The notes below the pieces were generated by a model. It was given only the letters and a program-made list of their open reading frames with translations, ran no database searches and was not told the DNA's origin. This document shows, in pieces, positions 44,473 to 53,072 of a stretch of 64,000 nt of DNA. The DNA lies in NCBI RefSeq assembly GCF_001006305.1, contig NZ_LBHJ01000001.1:372001-436000 (forward strand), given 5' to 3'. Source of the stretch: Silvibacterium bohemicum (lineage in GTDB: Bacteria; Acidobacteriota; Terriglobia; Terriglobales; Acidobacteriaceae). Position 1 is the stretch's first letter, and each line of letters begins with the position of its first letter. The position numbers were made by a program, and so were the translations under genes.

Positions 44473-46107
44473 GTGCGGGCCAAGTTTCTTCTCTCCACTG
44501 TCGTAGTCTTGATCGCCGCTCTCGCCGGCTTTGCTCCGGGCCGGGCAGCGGCTCAGCAGGTCAGCGCCTTAGCGGACCAGGCCGACGAGCATGGACGTCT
44601 GCTGCTGGTTCTGCCCTTTGAAAACCAGACCGGGCAGCCCAACCTCGATTGGATCGGCGAGGCTGCCGCCGACATCCTCAACCGCCGCCTGAACTCCGCC
44701 GGATTTCTCACCATCGGCCGCGGAGACCGCCTCTACGCCCTCGACCGGCTGGGACTGCCGCTGAACTTCGAGCCTTCCCGCGCCACCACCGTGCGCATCG
44801 CCGAGACCCTCGACGCCAACTACGTCATCGTCGGCTCCTATGTGGAGCAAAGCGACCGGCTCACCGCCAAGGCCCAGATCCTCGACGTCAGCGCGCTCAC
44901 CCTGAGCTCGCCGCTCACCCGCGATGCTGACCTCAAAAGTCTGATGGACACCCTCAACGGACTAGCCTGGGATGTCGCCCGCAAGCTCGATCCCACCTAC
45001 TCCGTCGCCGAGCAGACATTTCTCGCGGCCGACGCGCCCCTGCGGGTCGATGCCTTCGAAGACTACATCCGCGGCGTCGTCGACGAGGCCCCCCTCGACC
45101 GCATCGTTCACTTGAAAGAATCCGTCCGGCTGAGCCCAGCCTTCGTGCCCGCCCGGCTTGCCTTAGGCCGAGCCTATTTCGCGAATCAGGACTACGACGC
45201 CGCGGCCACAGCCTTCGGACAGCTTCCCAAGGACGATCCCAACGCGCTCGAAGCCGACTTCTACCGCGGCCTGTCCTTCTTCTATACCGCGAATTACATG
45301 AAGGCCGAGGATGCCTTCGCCTTCGTCAGCCTGCGCCTGCCCCTGCCCGAGGTGGTCAACAACCAGGGAGTCGCCGCCAGCCGCCGCAATCGCGACGGCG
45401 CACCGCAGTTCCAGCAGGCCAGCGCCGCCGATCCCAAGGATGAGGATTACCACTTCAACCTCGCCGTCTCTCTCCGCCGCCGCAACGACACCGCCGGTGC
45501 GATCAAGGAGATTGATCAGGCCCTCAAGCTCCGCCCCAATGACACCGAGGCCCAGGCCTTCGCCACCGTCCTCAAAGATCCCGCATCGGTGAAGATCAAT
45601 CCCGACCCCGGCAAGGCCATTCCCGACGACACCCTGCCCCTCGAGCGCATCAAGCGCTCTTATAGTGAAACCGGCTTCCGCCAGGCCGCCTTCGAGATGG
45701 AGCAAGTGCAGGCCCTGCGCCTCGCCACCCTCCCGCCGGCGCAGCAGGCCGACTCGCTGGTGAAAGATGGCGAACAGTTTCTGAACCGCGGGCTTATCCT
45801 GGAGGCCGAGCGCGAATTCCAGTCCGCGCTCAAGGCCGATCCGTCATCGGCCATGGCTCACGCCGGCCTCGCCGAGGTCCGCGAACATAGCCGCGACACC
45901 GAAGCCGCCCGGCAGGAGGCGCAAAAGTCTTTGACCCTTTCGCCCAACGTGCCCGCTCACCTGGTCCTCGCCCGCCTCGACCTGGCCGGCAACCAGCTCG
46001 CCCCCGCCGCCAGCGAAGTCAGCCAGGCCCTCAAGATCGACCCCGCCAGCGCCAACGCCCGGGGAATGAAGCAGGCCATAGAATCCAGAGGCCAGCAGGT
46101 GCCATGA
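44473..46107 (+). CDS. Secreted TPR protein with N-terminal TolB/FlgO-like domain
   Basis: 544 residues, GTG start. Signal peptide (FLLSTVVVLIAALAGFAPGRAAAQ), then a domain of about 150 residues of the kind that assembles at the envelope (LLLVLPFENQTGQPNLDWIGEAAADILNRRLNSAGFLTIGR, ANYVIVGSYVEQSDRLTAKAQILDV), and about 8 TPRs to the C terminus (SAMAHAGLAEVREHSRDTEAARQEA). Its stop overlaps an ATG as ATGA (46104-46107), which opens a repeat-filled frame continuous with nfeD. It may once have been directly coupled to nfeD. Confidence 0.82.
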   Translation: MRAKFLLSTVVVLIAALAGFAPGRAAAQQVSALADQADEHGRLLLVLPFENQTGQPNLDWIGEAAADILNRRLNSAGFLTIGRGDRLYALDRLGLPLNFEPSRATTVRIAETLDANYVIVGSYVEQSDRLTAKAQILDVSALTLSSPLTRDADLKSLMDTLNGLAWDVARKLDPTYSVAEQTFLAADAPLRVDAFEDYIRGVVDEAPLDRIVHLKESVRLSPAFVPARLALGRAYFANQDYDAAATAFGQLPKDDPNALEADFYRGLSFFYTANYMKAEDAFAFVSLRLPLPEVVNNQGVAASRRNRDGAPQFQQASAADPKDEDYHFNLAVSLRRRNDTAGAIKEIDQALKLRPNDTEAQAFATVLKDPASVKINPDPGKAIPDDTLPLERIKRSYSETGFRQAAFEMEQVQALRLATLPPAQQADSLVKDGEQFLNRGLILEAEREFQSALKADPSSAMAHAGLAEVREHSRDTEAARQEAQKSLTLSPNVPAHLVLARLDLAGNQLAPAASEVSQALKIDPASANARGMKQAIESRGQQVP

Positions 46108-46709
46108 AGCCAGATCCCACGAAACCCGATCCCCTGCCTCGGCAACTGGCAGGGAAGCTCCAATCTCCAGCGAAGCTCCAATCCCCAGGAGAGCGCCAAT
46201 CCCCAGGAGAGCGCCGATCTTTAGGAGAGCGCCAATCTTTAGGAGAGCTCCGATCTATAGGGAAGCTCCAACAGGCTTGTCATCCCGAGCGAGCGAAGCG
46301 AGCCGAGGGACCTGCAGTCAGCCCACACCACCACCGAACCGGGTGCCCCACATCCCGCACTTGGGATGTGGGGTTTTTCGCCAAACACCCCACATCCAGC
46401 CTCTGGGACCTGGCAAAAACAGCCGGGTGCCCCATCCTTTGCGCGGACGTTGCGCAAAGGGTGGGAATCCACCAATCGGAATATCCCAAACCCAGCCTCT
46501 GGGATAGAGCACCGAAAGCATCGAAGCTCAGCGGGCAAACGAAGCGAACCGAAGAACCAATCCCGTTCCTTGAAGGGTACGGGCTTCAGCCCGTACGAAA
46601 AACTCCAGCCAGGAAACGGGCGTTAGCCCCTGACCGAACCGGGTGCCCCACATCCCGCACTTGGGATGTGGGGTTTTTCGCCGGACACCCCACATCCCGC
46701 CTCTGGGAC
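46108..46709. repeat. Composite repeat tract upstream of nfeD
   Basis: In order: seven 18-bp tandem units (46151-46276, e.g. AGGAGAGCGCCAATCCCC), a TGTCATCCCGAGCGAGCGAA element (46277-46320), a CCCCACATCCC palindrome (46341-46373) with a GGGACCTGGCAAAAACAGCC tail, a CCCATCCTTTGCGC hairpin (46425-46466), a TACGGGC-TTCA-GCCCGTA element (46571-46635) and a second CCCCACATCCC palindrome (46641-46673). One plus-strand frame remains open through all of it from 46104. Confidence 0.85.
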
Positions 46710-48011
46710 ATGGCAAAAACAGCCCTCCTCGCTCTCGCGCTCCTCATCCTGTTCACCATGGCAGCCCAGGCCCAAACCCCCAAAGTCGTCATCCTCAAGC
46801 TCGACGACACCATCCAGCCCATCAGCGAGGAATATCTCACCCGCGGCCTCGCCCAGGGCGAGGTCACCCACGCCTCAGCCGTCCTCATCGAGCTCAACAC
46901 GCCCGGCGGCCTCCTCGACACCACCCGCTCCATGGTCGCGAAGATCCTAGCCTCGCCGGTTCCCGTCATCGTCTACATCGCGCCCTCCGGCAGCCGCGCC
47001 GGATCGGCCGGCTTCTTCCTCCTCGAAGCTGCCGACATCGCCGCCATGGCTCCCGGAACCAATGCCGGAGCATCCCACCCCGTCATCGAAGGCGGCCAGC
47101 TCGACCCCATCATGAAACAGAAGCTCGAGAATGACACCACGGCCTTCATGCGCTCCTTCGTATCGAGACGCAATCGCAATGTAGACGCCGCCCAGGACGC
47201 CATCCTCAACTCCAAGTCCTACACCGTCGACGAAGCCCAAAAACTGAATCTATTAGACGCCGTCGCCCCTACCGTCACCGATCTGCTGAATCAAATCGAC
47301 GGCCGCACCCTCCACCGCTTCGACGGAACCACCGTCACCCTCCACACCCGCAACGCCGCCCGGATCGAGCTCAACCCCACCCTCCGCGAACAGATCCTCG
47401 ACCGCCTCATGGACCCCAACCTCGCCGTCCTCATCCTCGTCCTCGGCGGCCTGCTCATCTATCTCGAGTTCAACGTCCCCGGCACCATCATCCCCGGAGC
47501 CCTCGGCACCCTGCTGCTGGTCACCGCCCTCTTCGCGCTCAACCTCCTGCCCGTCCACTACACCTCGGTCATGCTGCTCCTCGCCGCCTTCGCCCTGCTG
47601 CTGCTCGAGGCCAAATTTCCCAGCCATGGAGTGCTCGCCTCCGTCGGCATCGTCGCCCTCATCTTCGGAACCCTCACCCTCGTCGACGGTCCCATCCCCG
47701 AACTGCGCGTAGCCCTGCTCACCGCCATCGCCTGCGGATTGGCCTTCGGCCTCATCACCGTCTTCCTCGTCCGCATCGCCATGCTCGCGAGGAAAAACAA
47801 GGTCATGACCGGCGCCGGCGCGCTGGTCGGAACCCTCGGCATAGCCCAGGAGACCCTCGCCCCCCGCGGCCAGATCCTCATCCACGGAGAGCTATGGCAA
47901 GCCGAATCCCCCGAAAGCATCCCCGCCGGAGAAATGGTGAAGGTCCGCGCCGTAAGCGGACTAACCCTGATGGTCGATCGAGTCCCAGCCATAACCGGCC
48001 CAGCGAACTAA
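46710..48011 (+). CDS. NfeD-family membrane serine protease (ClpP-class)
   Basis: 433 residues from the ATG at 46710, chosen because it begins a clean signal peptide (MAKTALLALALLILFTMAAQA). A ClpP-like protease domain follows (VVILKLDDTIQPISEEYLTRGL; INTPGGLL-type segment ELNTPGGLLDTTRSMV; catalytic Ser in SGSRAGSAGFFLLEAADIAAMAPGTNAGA). Four to five helices (about 235-340) and a C-terminal OB-like NfeD domain (GALVGTLGIAQETLAPRGQILIHGELW) complete it. Such proteins cleave slipin/stomatin partners; the slipin here is 4.2 kb downstream, not adjacent. The frame extends upstream to 46104 through repeats. Confidence 0.88.
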   Translation: MAKTALLALALLILFTMAAQAQTPKVVILKLDDTIQPISEEYLTRGLAQGEVTHASAVLIELNTPGGLLDTTRSMVAKILASPVPVIVYIAPSGSRAGSAGFFLLEAADIAAMAPGTNAGASHPVIEGGQLDPIMKQKLENDTTAFMRSFVSRRNRNVDAAQDAILNSKSYTVDEAQKLNLLDAVAPTVTDLLNQIDGRTLHRFDGTTVTLHTRNAARIELNPTLREQILDRLMDPNLAVLILVLGGLLIYLEFNVPGTIIPGALGTLLLVTALFALNLLPVHYTSVMLLLAAFALLLLEAKFPSHGVLASVGIVALIFGTLTLVDGPIPELRVALLTAIACGLAFGLITVFLVRIAMLARKNKVMTGAGALVGTLGIAQETLAPRGQILIHGELWQAESPESIPAGEMVKVRAVSGLTLMVDRVPAITGPAN

Positions 48012-48275
48012 CCTTCGGAACACAGCGAAGTTATGGGCACGCAGTTTTGAGAAATGCCAATTCCGACCATAACTACCGATATGCCGTCATATCGATACTG
48101 ATCCGAACCTCGTTGCCGTCTAGTCTGCATTGGCCGGCCGGACTGAAAGCGGCAAACCTCATCTATTGCCAGGATGACTCTTTGTTTACTTAAGTAGAAT
48201 CAGCGTGAGATGCCTGCCTGCCCAATCCCACTGTAATGCTGCTTCGAGAATAGGGCTCAACTCCTATTTCCCCTC

Positions 48276-50603
48276 TTACTCGCTCAACGCCAACGCAGAG
48301 ACGAATGCTGCGTTGATCTGGTATACGACTCCGCTGGTCTCAAGCTTTCGGATGATGCCATTAAGAATTGGCATTTCGTAATTGACGTCGTTGATCGAGG
48401 TTACGGCGCCGTCGGACCGCTTCACACCAATCACTCCATACCACAATAAGGTCTTGATGATTTCATCGATCTTCGATATCGGCATGCCGCTCTGTTCTAG
48501 AAGCTTCCTTAATGCAGCAGATGGCAGCGTTTGGGCTTCGCCTATGAAGGCGTACAGTACGTTTTCTGCCTCGGGAAGGACATCGCTTATTTCAAATCCT
48601 ATGTCCCTGACCAAGTCTGAAGAGAACGCTGAGACGCCCTTCTCAATGTCCGTGACTTGAATCTTGGGGTGTCCTAAATTTACAGCGCTCGCTAAGCAGT
48701 GACTTGCCAGGTCAATCAGAGCTCGGGGTCGCATCAGACATCTTTCGATCAAATATTGGAAAGAATCTTCTCCCGCAACGTGGCTCACGCAGATCTGCGG
48801 CCAGAGTTCCTCAAACGGACGATCTGGCATACCGCTGTAGATGAGACGGCGGCGGATCATCTCGCGCAACATATCCTGATCAGACCAATCCAGGGCGACA
48901 TGCCCCTCCTTGCCTCTATCGGAAGTTTCTCGCACCAGAAGTTCGTAGACGTCGTTTCGCAGGAAGGTCAAAGCAAAACAGTCGATCTCAGCTTTGGCGA
49001 GCTGCCGCTCGACTTTACGTGTGGCCTCTATCAGAGCTCGCACTATGGCGATGTCATCTGTAGTAAGCCCATGGGTTGGCCAGCCCTTGTCGATGTTGTC
49101 GAAGAGGATGAACAGCCCATCTTTAAAACGAAGATATTCAGTAACGTGCGAACGGAGGGTCCCGACATCATGTCGGTACAGTAGTTCTGTCACGTCCTGT
49201 TGCCTCAAAGAGCGATTCGTCTCCTCACCATATTTCGCTTGATAATCATCGGTGATGTGCTGGAGTAAAGTTGAAAGACGTTCCGAAAAATCGCCTTCTA
49301 CAACATACTCATCCGTCTGGTAAAGTTCTACGAGCTTACGATACGGCTCAGTGAGCCGTCGATCCCGCATATGGAATGCTTGATCTTTCTGCAATAGTTT
49401 GTGACAAACTTCCAAGAGCAGGAGGTATTCCCAAAACGCTGTGATTGTGTGCTCTAACGACCCGGCACCCAGGAACTTAAGAACCAGCTCTTTGAATTTC
49501 AGTAACTGATACCCATCCGGAAGAAGATCTAGAACAATGTTCTTCGCGTTCTGTCTCTTTCGATCTCGGACCTGAGAAAAGACTGCGGTCTTGCCTGCAC
49601 CTTTCCTCCCGACGACCAACCGCACTTCTCCGCGCATCGCTCGATGAAACTGTTCGGTGTCCAGATAATAACTGGACAGGACGCGGAACTCATTTTCTGC
49701 CGCTGAGGCACCGAATGTCACCGATTCGAGGATCGTCGAAGCGCGTGCAGCCTCGGCAGGCTGCGCTTGTTGCGTGGCTTCGATTACTTTTGGCGCGAAC
49801 TCCCCGATCGCCTCATCGATCTGTGATGGGTCCAGAAATGCGGTCACAAGGTCTCGATAATCAATAGGGACCGGCTCTTCTCCATCTTGGAGAAAGAGAA
49901 GCACCTTGTCGAAGCCCTCGGCCAATCCAGCAATGAATGCCGCTTGAATGTTATGAATACTCGCGTCGGTAAATCGATCTGGCAGCAGATGCAGCAGAAC
50001 TCCGAAAGATTGAGACACCTGTTCAAATGCTTGTGTGGCAGACAGCCGTGGTGATTCTGCCGGATCAAACTGGCGAAAAAACAATCTTGCTTTCTTCACG
50101 CGAGAGATGATACGAGTCACTTGATCTGTTCGGATTCTTGCAGCGATCAGGTAAACGGGAGCCCGCCTATTCAGTGGATAAACACTCTTGATCGACGGAG
50201 AAAAATCTGTGATGTCGCGTAAAGCCGCCTCGAGCTCGTTGCTGTTTTGATATTCTTTCCAGCCGATGGTGTCGAATATGCCTACATCTTTAATCAACGG
50301 ATCCAGTTGCTGAATGCCTTTGTGGCGGGTGAGAACAACTCTCTTCCCCTGAGCGAGAGCGTACCCGACTTCGTAGGCCACATTGAAGTTCAGCTGTGTG
50401 ATATCGGCAACGAAGACTTCAACCTCATCAATCTTATTGAGAATCTGATCTGCGATGAAATGCCCAGCAACATCGAGCTGACGCCAAGACTCCACACTGT
50501 CGACACCCGCCATTTTGAAATTCGATACAACTTGTTCCACTACGGCAGTTATCTCCGGAGGTGAGGACGGGTAGGCGAAGAAGGTCTTGGCAATCGAAGG
50601 CAT
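48276..50603 (-). CDS. Sll1717-type P-loop ATPase with TIR/deoxyribosyltransferase-like N-terminal modules
   Basis: 775 residues. Residues 1-95 form a Rossmann-like module ending FVADITQLNFNVAYEVGYALAQGKRVVLTRHK, the pattern of nucleoside 2-deoxyribosyltransferase/TIR-like domains with a candidate catalytic Glu78. Residues about 149-255 are a second related module (APVYLIAARIRT to FDKVLLFLQDGEE). A P-loop ATPase follows: Walker A GRKGAGKT at 332-339, Walker B-like LFILFDNIDKGW at 497-508. The last 80 residues look like a winged helix (SGMPISKIDEIIKTLLWYGVIGVKR). The composition is visibly less GC-rich than the flanks. The combination suggests a NAD-acting or nucleotide-acting effector gated by an ATPase switch, as in antiphage proteins; this is inferred. 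Confidence 0.8.
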   Translation of the reverse strand: MPSIAKTFFAYPSSPPEITAVVEQVVSNFKMAGVDSVESWRQLDVAGHFIADQILNKIDEVEVFVADITQLNFNVAYEVGYALAQGKRVVLTRHKGIQQLDPLIKDVGIFDTIGWKEYQNSNELEAALRDITDFSPSIKSVYPLNRRAPVYLIAARIRTDQVTRIISRVKKARLFFRQFDPAESPRLSATQAFEQVSQSFGVLLHLLPDRFTDASIHNIQAAFIAGLAEGFDKVLLFLQDGEEPVPIDYRDLVTAFLDPSQIDEAIGEFAPKVIEATQQAQPAEAARASTILESVTFGASAAENEFRVLSSYYLDTEQFHRAMRGEVRLVVGRKGAGKTAVFSQVRDRKRQNAKNIVLDLLPDGYQLLKFKELVLKFLGAGSLEHTITAFWEYLLLLEVCHKLLQKDQAFHMRDRRLTEPYRKLVELYQTDEYVVEGDFSERLSTLLQHITDDYQAKYGEETNRSLRQQDVTELLYRHDVGTLRSHVTEYLRFKDGLFILFDNIDKGWPTHGLTTDDIAIVRALIEATRKVERQLAKAEIDCFALTFLRNDVYELLVRETSDRGKEGHVALDWSDQDMLREMIRRRLIYSGMPDRPFEELWPQICVSHVAGEDSFQYLIERCLMRPRALIDLASHCLASAVNLGHPKIQVTDIEKGVSAFSSDLVRDIGFEISDVLPEAENVLYAFIGEAQTLPSAALRKLLEQSGMPISKIDEIIKTLLWYGVIGVKRSDGAVTSINDVNYEMPILNGIIRKLETSGVVYQINAAFVSALALSE

Positions 50604-51019
50604 AGCTGATGGTCTCGGGTGTGATCGAAGAGATTGTACTATCGGTTATTAAACTGAGATTTCGTGAAGCGTGGGCAGAAATTCCGAGCCTATAGACACT
50701 TCGCTGCGGAGATAAGCCATTCTGGCGTTTTTTGAGCCGCGCTTTTGACGTTGCGTGTACAGCTAAATTACTCATCTCAGGCTAAGACTCCCGAAAAACG
50801 CCCTTCCCACCACTTAGAAGCGTTCACGCCGTCAATAAAGCCACAGAAGGGTAGCAGTAGAACGCCTAACCATAGCCAAAATACCTGGCACATAATTAAG
50901 CCCTAACTCACTAAAATAGAGATAGAGAACAAAAAGGACCGCACCCCGGGCAACGCAACCAGCCCGGGCGCGGTCCTTTTCCATTTCCGGCACACCCGTT
51001 CACCAGGAAAGGAAAGCCG
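50604..51019. other. AT-richer gap with leader hairpin
   Basis: 416 bp between divergent genes (ATPase on minus, Cys/His protein on plus). No gene is seen. TAAAAT-like sequence near 50911 could be a promoter element for the plus-strand gene. The strong hairpin at its right end is listed separately. Confidence 0.5.
50934..50979. terminator. Long terminator-like hairpin in the leader of a small gene
   Basis: Arms AAGGACCGCACCCCGGGC and GCCCGGGCGCGGTCCTT (one mismatch region) close a loop of about ten bases, followed by TTTT on the plus strand. It lies only 40 bp before the 51020 start, so it could be an attenuator, or end transcription entering from either side. Confidence 0.65.
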
Positions 51020-51484
51020 ATGCCCAACCTCGCCCTCTGCGAATACGAGCTGCCCAACGGACGCATCTGCCGTCAGCCGCGTCTCCGAACGGAATCGCGC
51101 TGCCGCTTCCACATCCGCTGGCAGACCGAACACGACTTCGACCGGAGCATGGACGACCTCAACGACGAACTCGAAGCCATGGACACGCCGCAGCTCCTTG
51201 AGGCCCTCCGCGCCAGGCTCGAAAACATACGCTGTTACATGCGCTGCTATCCCGAGGCCCTGCTCGCCCTCATCGTAGCCATCGATCGCCTCACCGACCC
51301 GGGTCGAGAGCCTTCCCTAAGTGATGAGCCTTTCCTAAGAGGCGGACATTCGCTAAGTGCTGTTCCTTCAATGACCGGACCACAACCCGAACGAAATCAA
51401 TCACCGCCATCTATCCACCACATTCCTCAGGACCTCTGGGAAAGTCTCACCGAATTAATGAGTTACGGCGAGGAAGACGAGTGA
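51020..51484 (+). CDS. Small Cys/His putative metal-binding protein
   Basis: 154 residues, AGGAAAGGA before the ATG. The N terminus has CEYELPNGRICRQPRLRTESRCRFH, i.e. C-x9-C-x10-C-x3-H, a plausible zinc site. A charged helical segment follows (DRSMDDLNDELEAMDTPQLLEALRARLENIRCYMRCYPEALLALIVAIDRL) and then a low-complexity tail. I do not recognise a characterised family. It lies in the accessory-looking segment between nfeD and slipin, after a strong hairpin, divergent from the large ATPase. Confidence 0.65.
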   Translation: MPNLALCEYELPNGRICRQPRLRTESRCRFHIRWQTEHDFDRSMDDLNDELEAMDTPQLLEALRARLENIRCYMRCYPEALLALIVAIDRLTDPGREPSLSDEPFLRGGHSLSAVPSMTGPQPERNQSPPSIHHIPQDLWESLTELMSYGEEDE

Positions 51485-52256
51485 AAATCCAATCAAACCA
51501 ATGACGAGGGAGTTCTGCCAATCGTTAATTATTTCTACAACTTGTCATCCCGACCGCAGCGAAATCGGGGTCCCTGGAGCGCCTTCTTTTGGCGCGCCGG
51601 GGTGATGAAGCGAAGCGGAGGGACCCGCAGTTTCCCGCAAGCTCGCTGCCCGTACAGATCTGGTAAATATACGGCGCACTTCTGACTCAGGAGGCCAAAG
51701 CTGGTCTCAGAAATGATTCGTATCAGGCAGACCTCAGTCGTGCCGCTTCCAACCTTTCATAACTTGTCAGCCGTAACTTGTCATCCCCGCGAAGCGAAGC
51801 GGAGGGACCTGCAGTTTCTCTCAAGCTCGCTGCCCTTACAGATCTGGTAAATATACGTCGCACTTCTGACTCAAGAGGCCAGAGCTGGTCTCAGAAATGA
51901 TTCGTATCAGGCAGACTTCAGTCGTGCCGCTTCCAACCTCTCATAAGTTGTCAGCTCATAAATTGTCATCCCGACCGTAGCGAAGCGAAGTGGAGGGAGC
52001 TGCAGTTTCCCCTAAGCCCGGGAGTGCAGCAGAGTCGCGTAAAGTTCTCACGCACGTCTGCTAGAGGACACCCGCTCAATTTTTTTCCGGAAATCCAACC
52101 CGAGAGCCGCCCGCCGCCGCACTCCAATTTCCATCGCCGAATCGAGAACGCCCGCGCCCTAAGCGGCCTCCGGCTATTAGTGGAGCGGGTTCCCGCCGCC
52201 GAATAGAGCATCTTCGCCGATGCCGCTGCGATACAATCGCATCCGGGTGATGCTCG
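51485..52256. repeat. Tandem repeat tract of about 185-bp units
   Basis: The motif GCGAAGCGGAGGGA recurs at about 51610 and 51794, with a variant near 51981, a period near 185 bp. Each full unit carries CTCGCTGCCC, GATCTGGTAAATATAC, CACTTCTGACTCA and GGTCTCAGAAATGATTCGTA. Part of the unit also occurs at 26051-26150. No coding sequence; the last 200 bp are unique and must contain the slipin promoter. Confidence 0.85.
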
Positions 52257-53057
52257 ATGCTTAGTATTCCGGCTCTGATTGTTGTCTTGGTCGTGGTGTT
52301 CTATCTCTTCAGCTCGATCAAGATACTGCGCGAGTACGAGCGCGGAGTCATCTTTCGCCTGGGCCGTGCGCTGCCCCAGCCCAAAGGCCCCGGCCTCATC
52401 GCCGTCTTCCGCCCCTTCGATCAGATCGTCCGCGTCTCCCTGCGCCAGGAAGTCCTCGAAGTTCCGCCCCAGGACGTGATCACCCGCGACAACGTTACGA
52501 TTAAAGTCAATGCTGTCATAACTTTACGCGTGCTCGACCCGGCCAAGGCGGTTATCGAAGTCGCCAACTACGTCTACCAGACCTCGCAGTTCGCGCAGAC
52601 CACACTCCGCTCCGTTCTCGGCGAAGTCGAGCTCGACGGCCTGCTCTCGCACCGCGACGCGCTCAACCAGCGCATTCAGAGCATCATCGATCAGCGCACC
52701 GAACCCTGGGGAGTCAAAGTGGTCAGCGTCGAAGTCAAACAGGTCGATCTCCCCGAATCCATGCTGCGCGCCATGGCCAAGCAGGCCGAGGCCGAGCGCG
52801 AAAAGCGCTCCAAGATCATCAACGCCGAAGGCGAGTTTGCCGCGGCACAGAAGCTGGTCGAGGCCGGAGATCTGCTCGCCGCCCAGCCCATCACCTTGCA
52901 GCTGAAGTATTTGCAGACCCTGACCGACATCGGTACTGAGAAGAACACCACGGTCATCTTCCCCCTGCCCATGGAACTGCTGGCCTTGCTGAACCGGTTC
53001 ACCCCGCCCACGCCGCCCCCCGTACAGAAAAATTCTCCGCTACAAGAGCAAAAATAA
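52257..53057 (+). CDS. Slipin (SPFH/stomatin-family membrane protein)
   Basis: 266 residues. One N-terminal membrane segment ([20 protein letters not shown]), then an SPFH domain: [71 protein letters not shown], and a helical oligomerisation part ([36 protein letters not shown]) with LQYLQTL-like [12 protein letters not shown]. The Pro-rich C terminus is typical. Slipins pair with NfeD proteases in membrane quality control; here the NfeD gene is upstream across the accessory segment. A SPOR gene follows 15 bp later. Confidence 0.92.
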   Translation: MLSIPALIVVLVVVFYLFSSIKILREYERGVIFRLGRALPQPKGPGLIAVFRPFDQIVRVSLRQEVLEVPPQDVITRDNVTIKVNAVITLRVLDPAKAVIEVANYVYQTSQFAQTTLRSVLGEVELDGLLSHRDALNQRIQSIIDQRTEPWGVKVVSVEVKQVDLPESMLRAMAKQAEAEREKRSKIINAEGEFAAAQKLVEAGDLLAAQPITLQLKYLQTLTDIGTEKNTTVIFPLPMELLALLNRFTPPTPPPVQKNSPLQEQK

Positions 53058-53072
53058 CGGGTTCACCAGCCT

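Noticed and set aside
46151-46276. Origin-like iterons
   Set aside because: The 18-bp units are continuous without the spacing, DnaA boxes or AT-rich stretch of an origin, and no replication gene is near.
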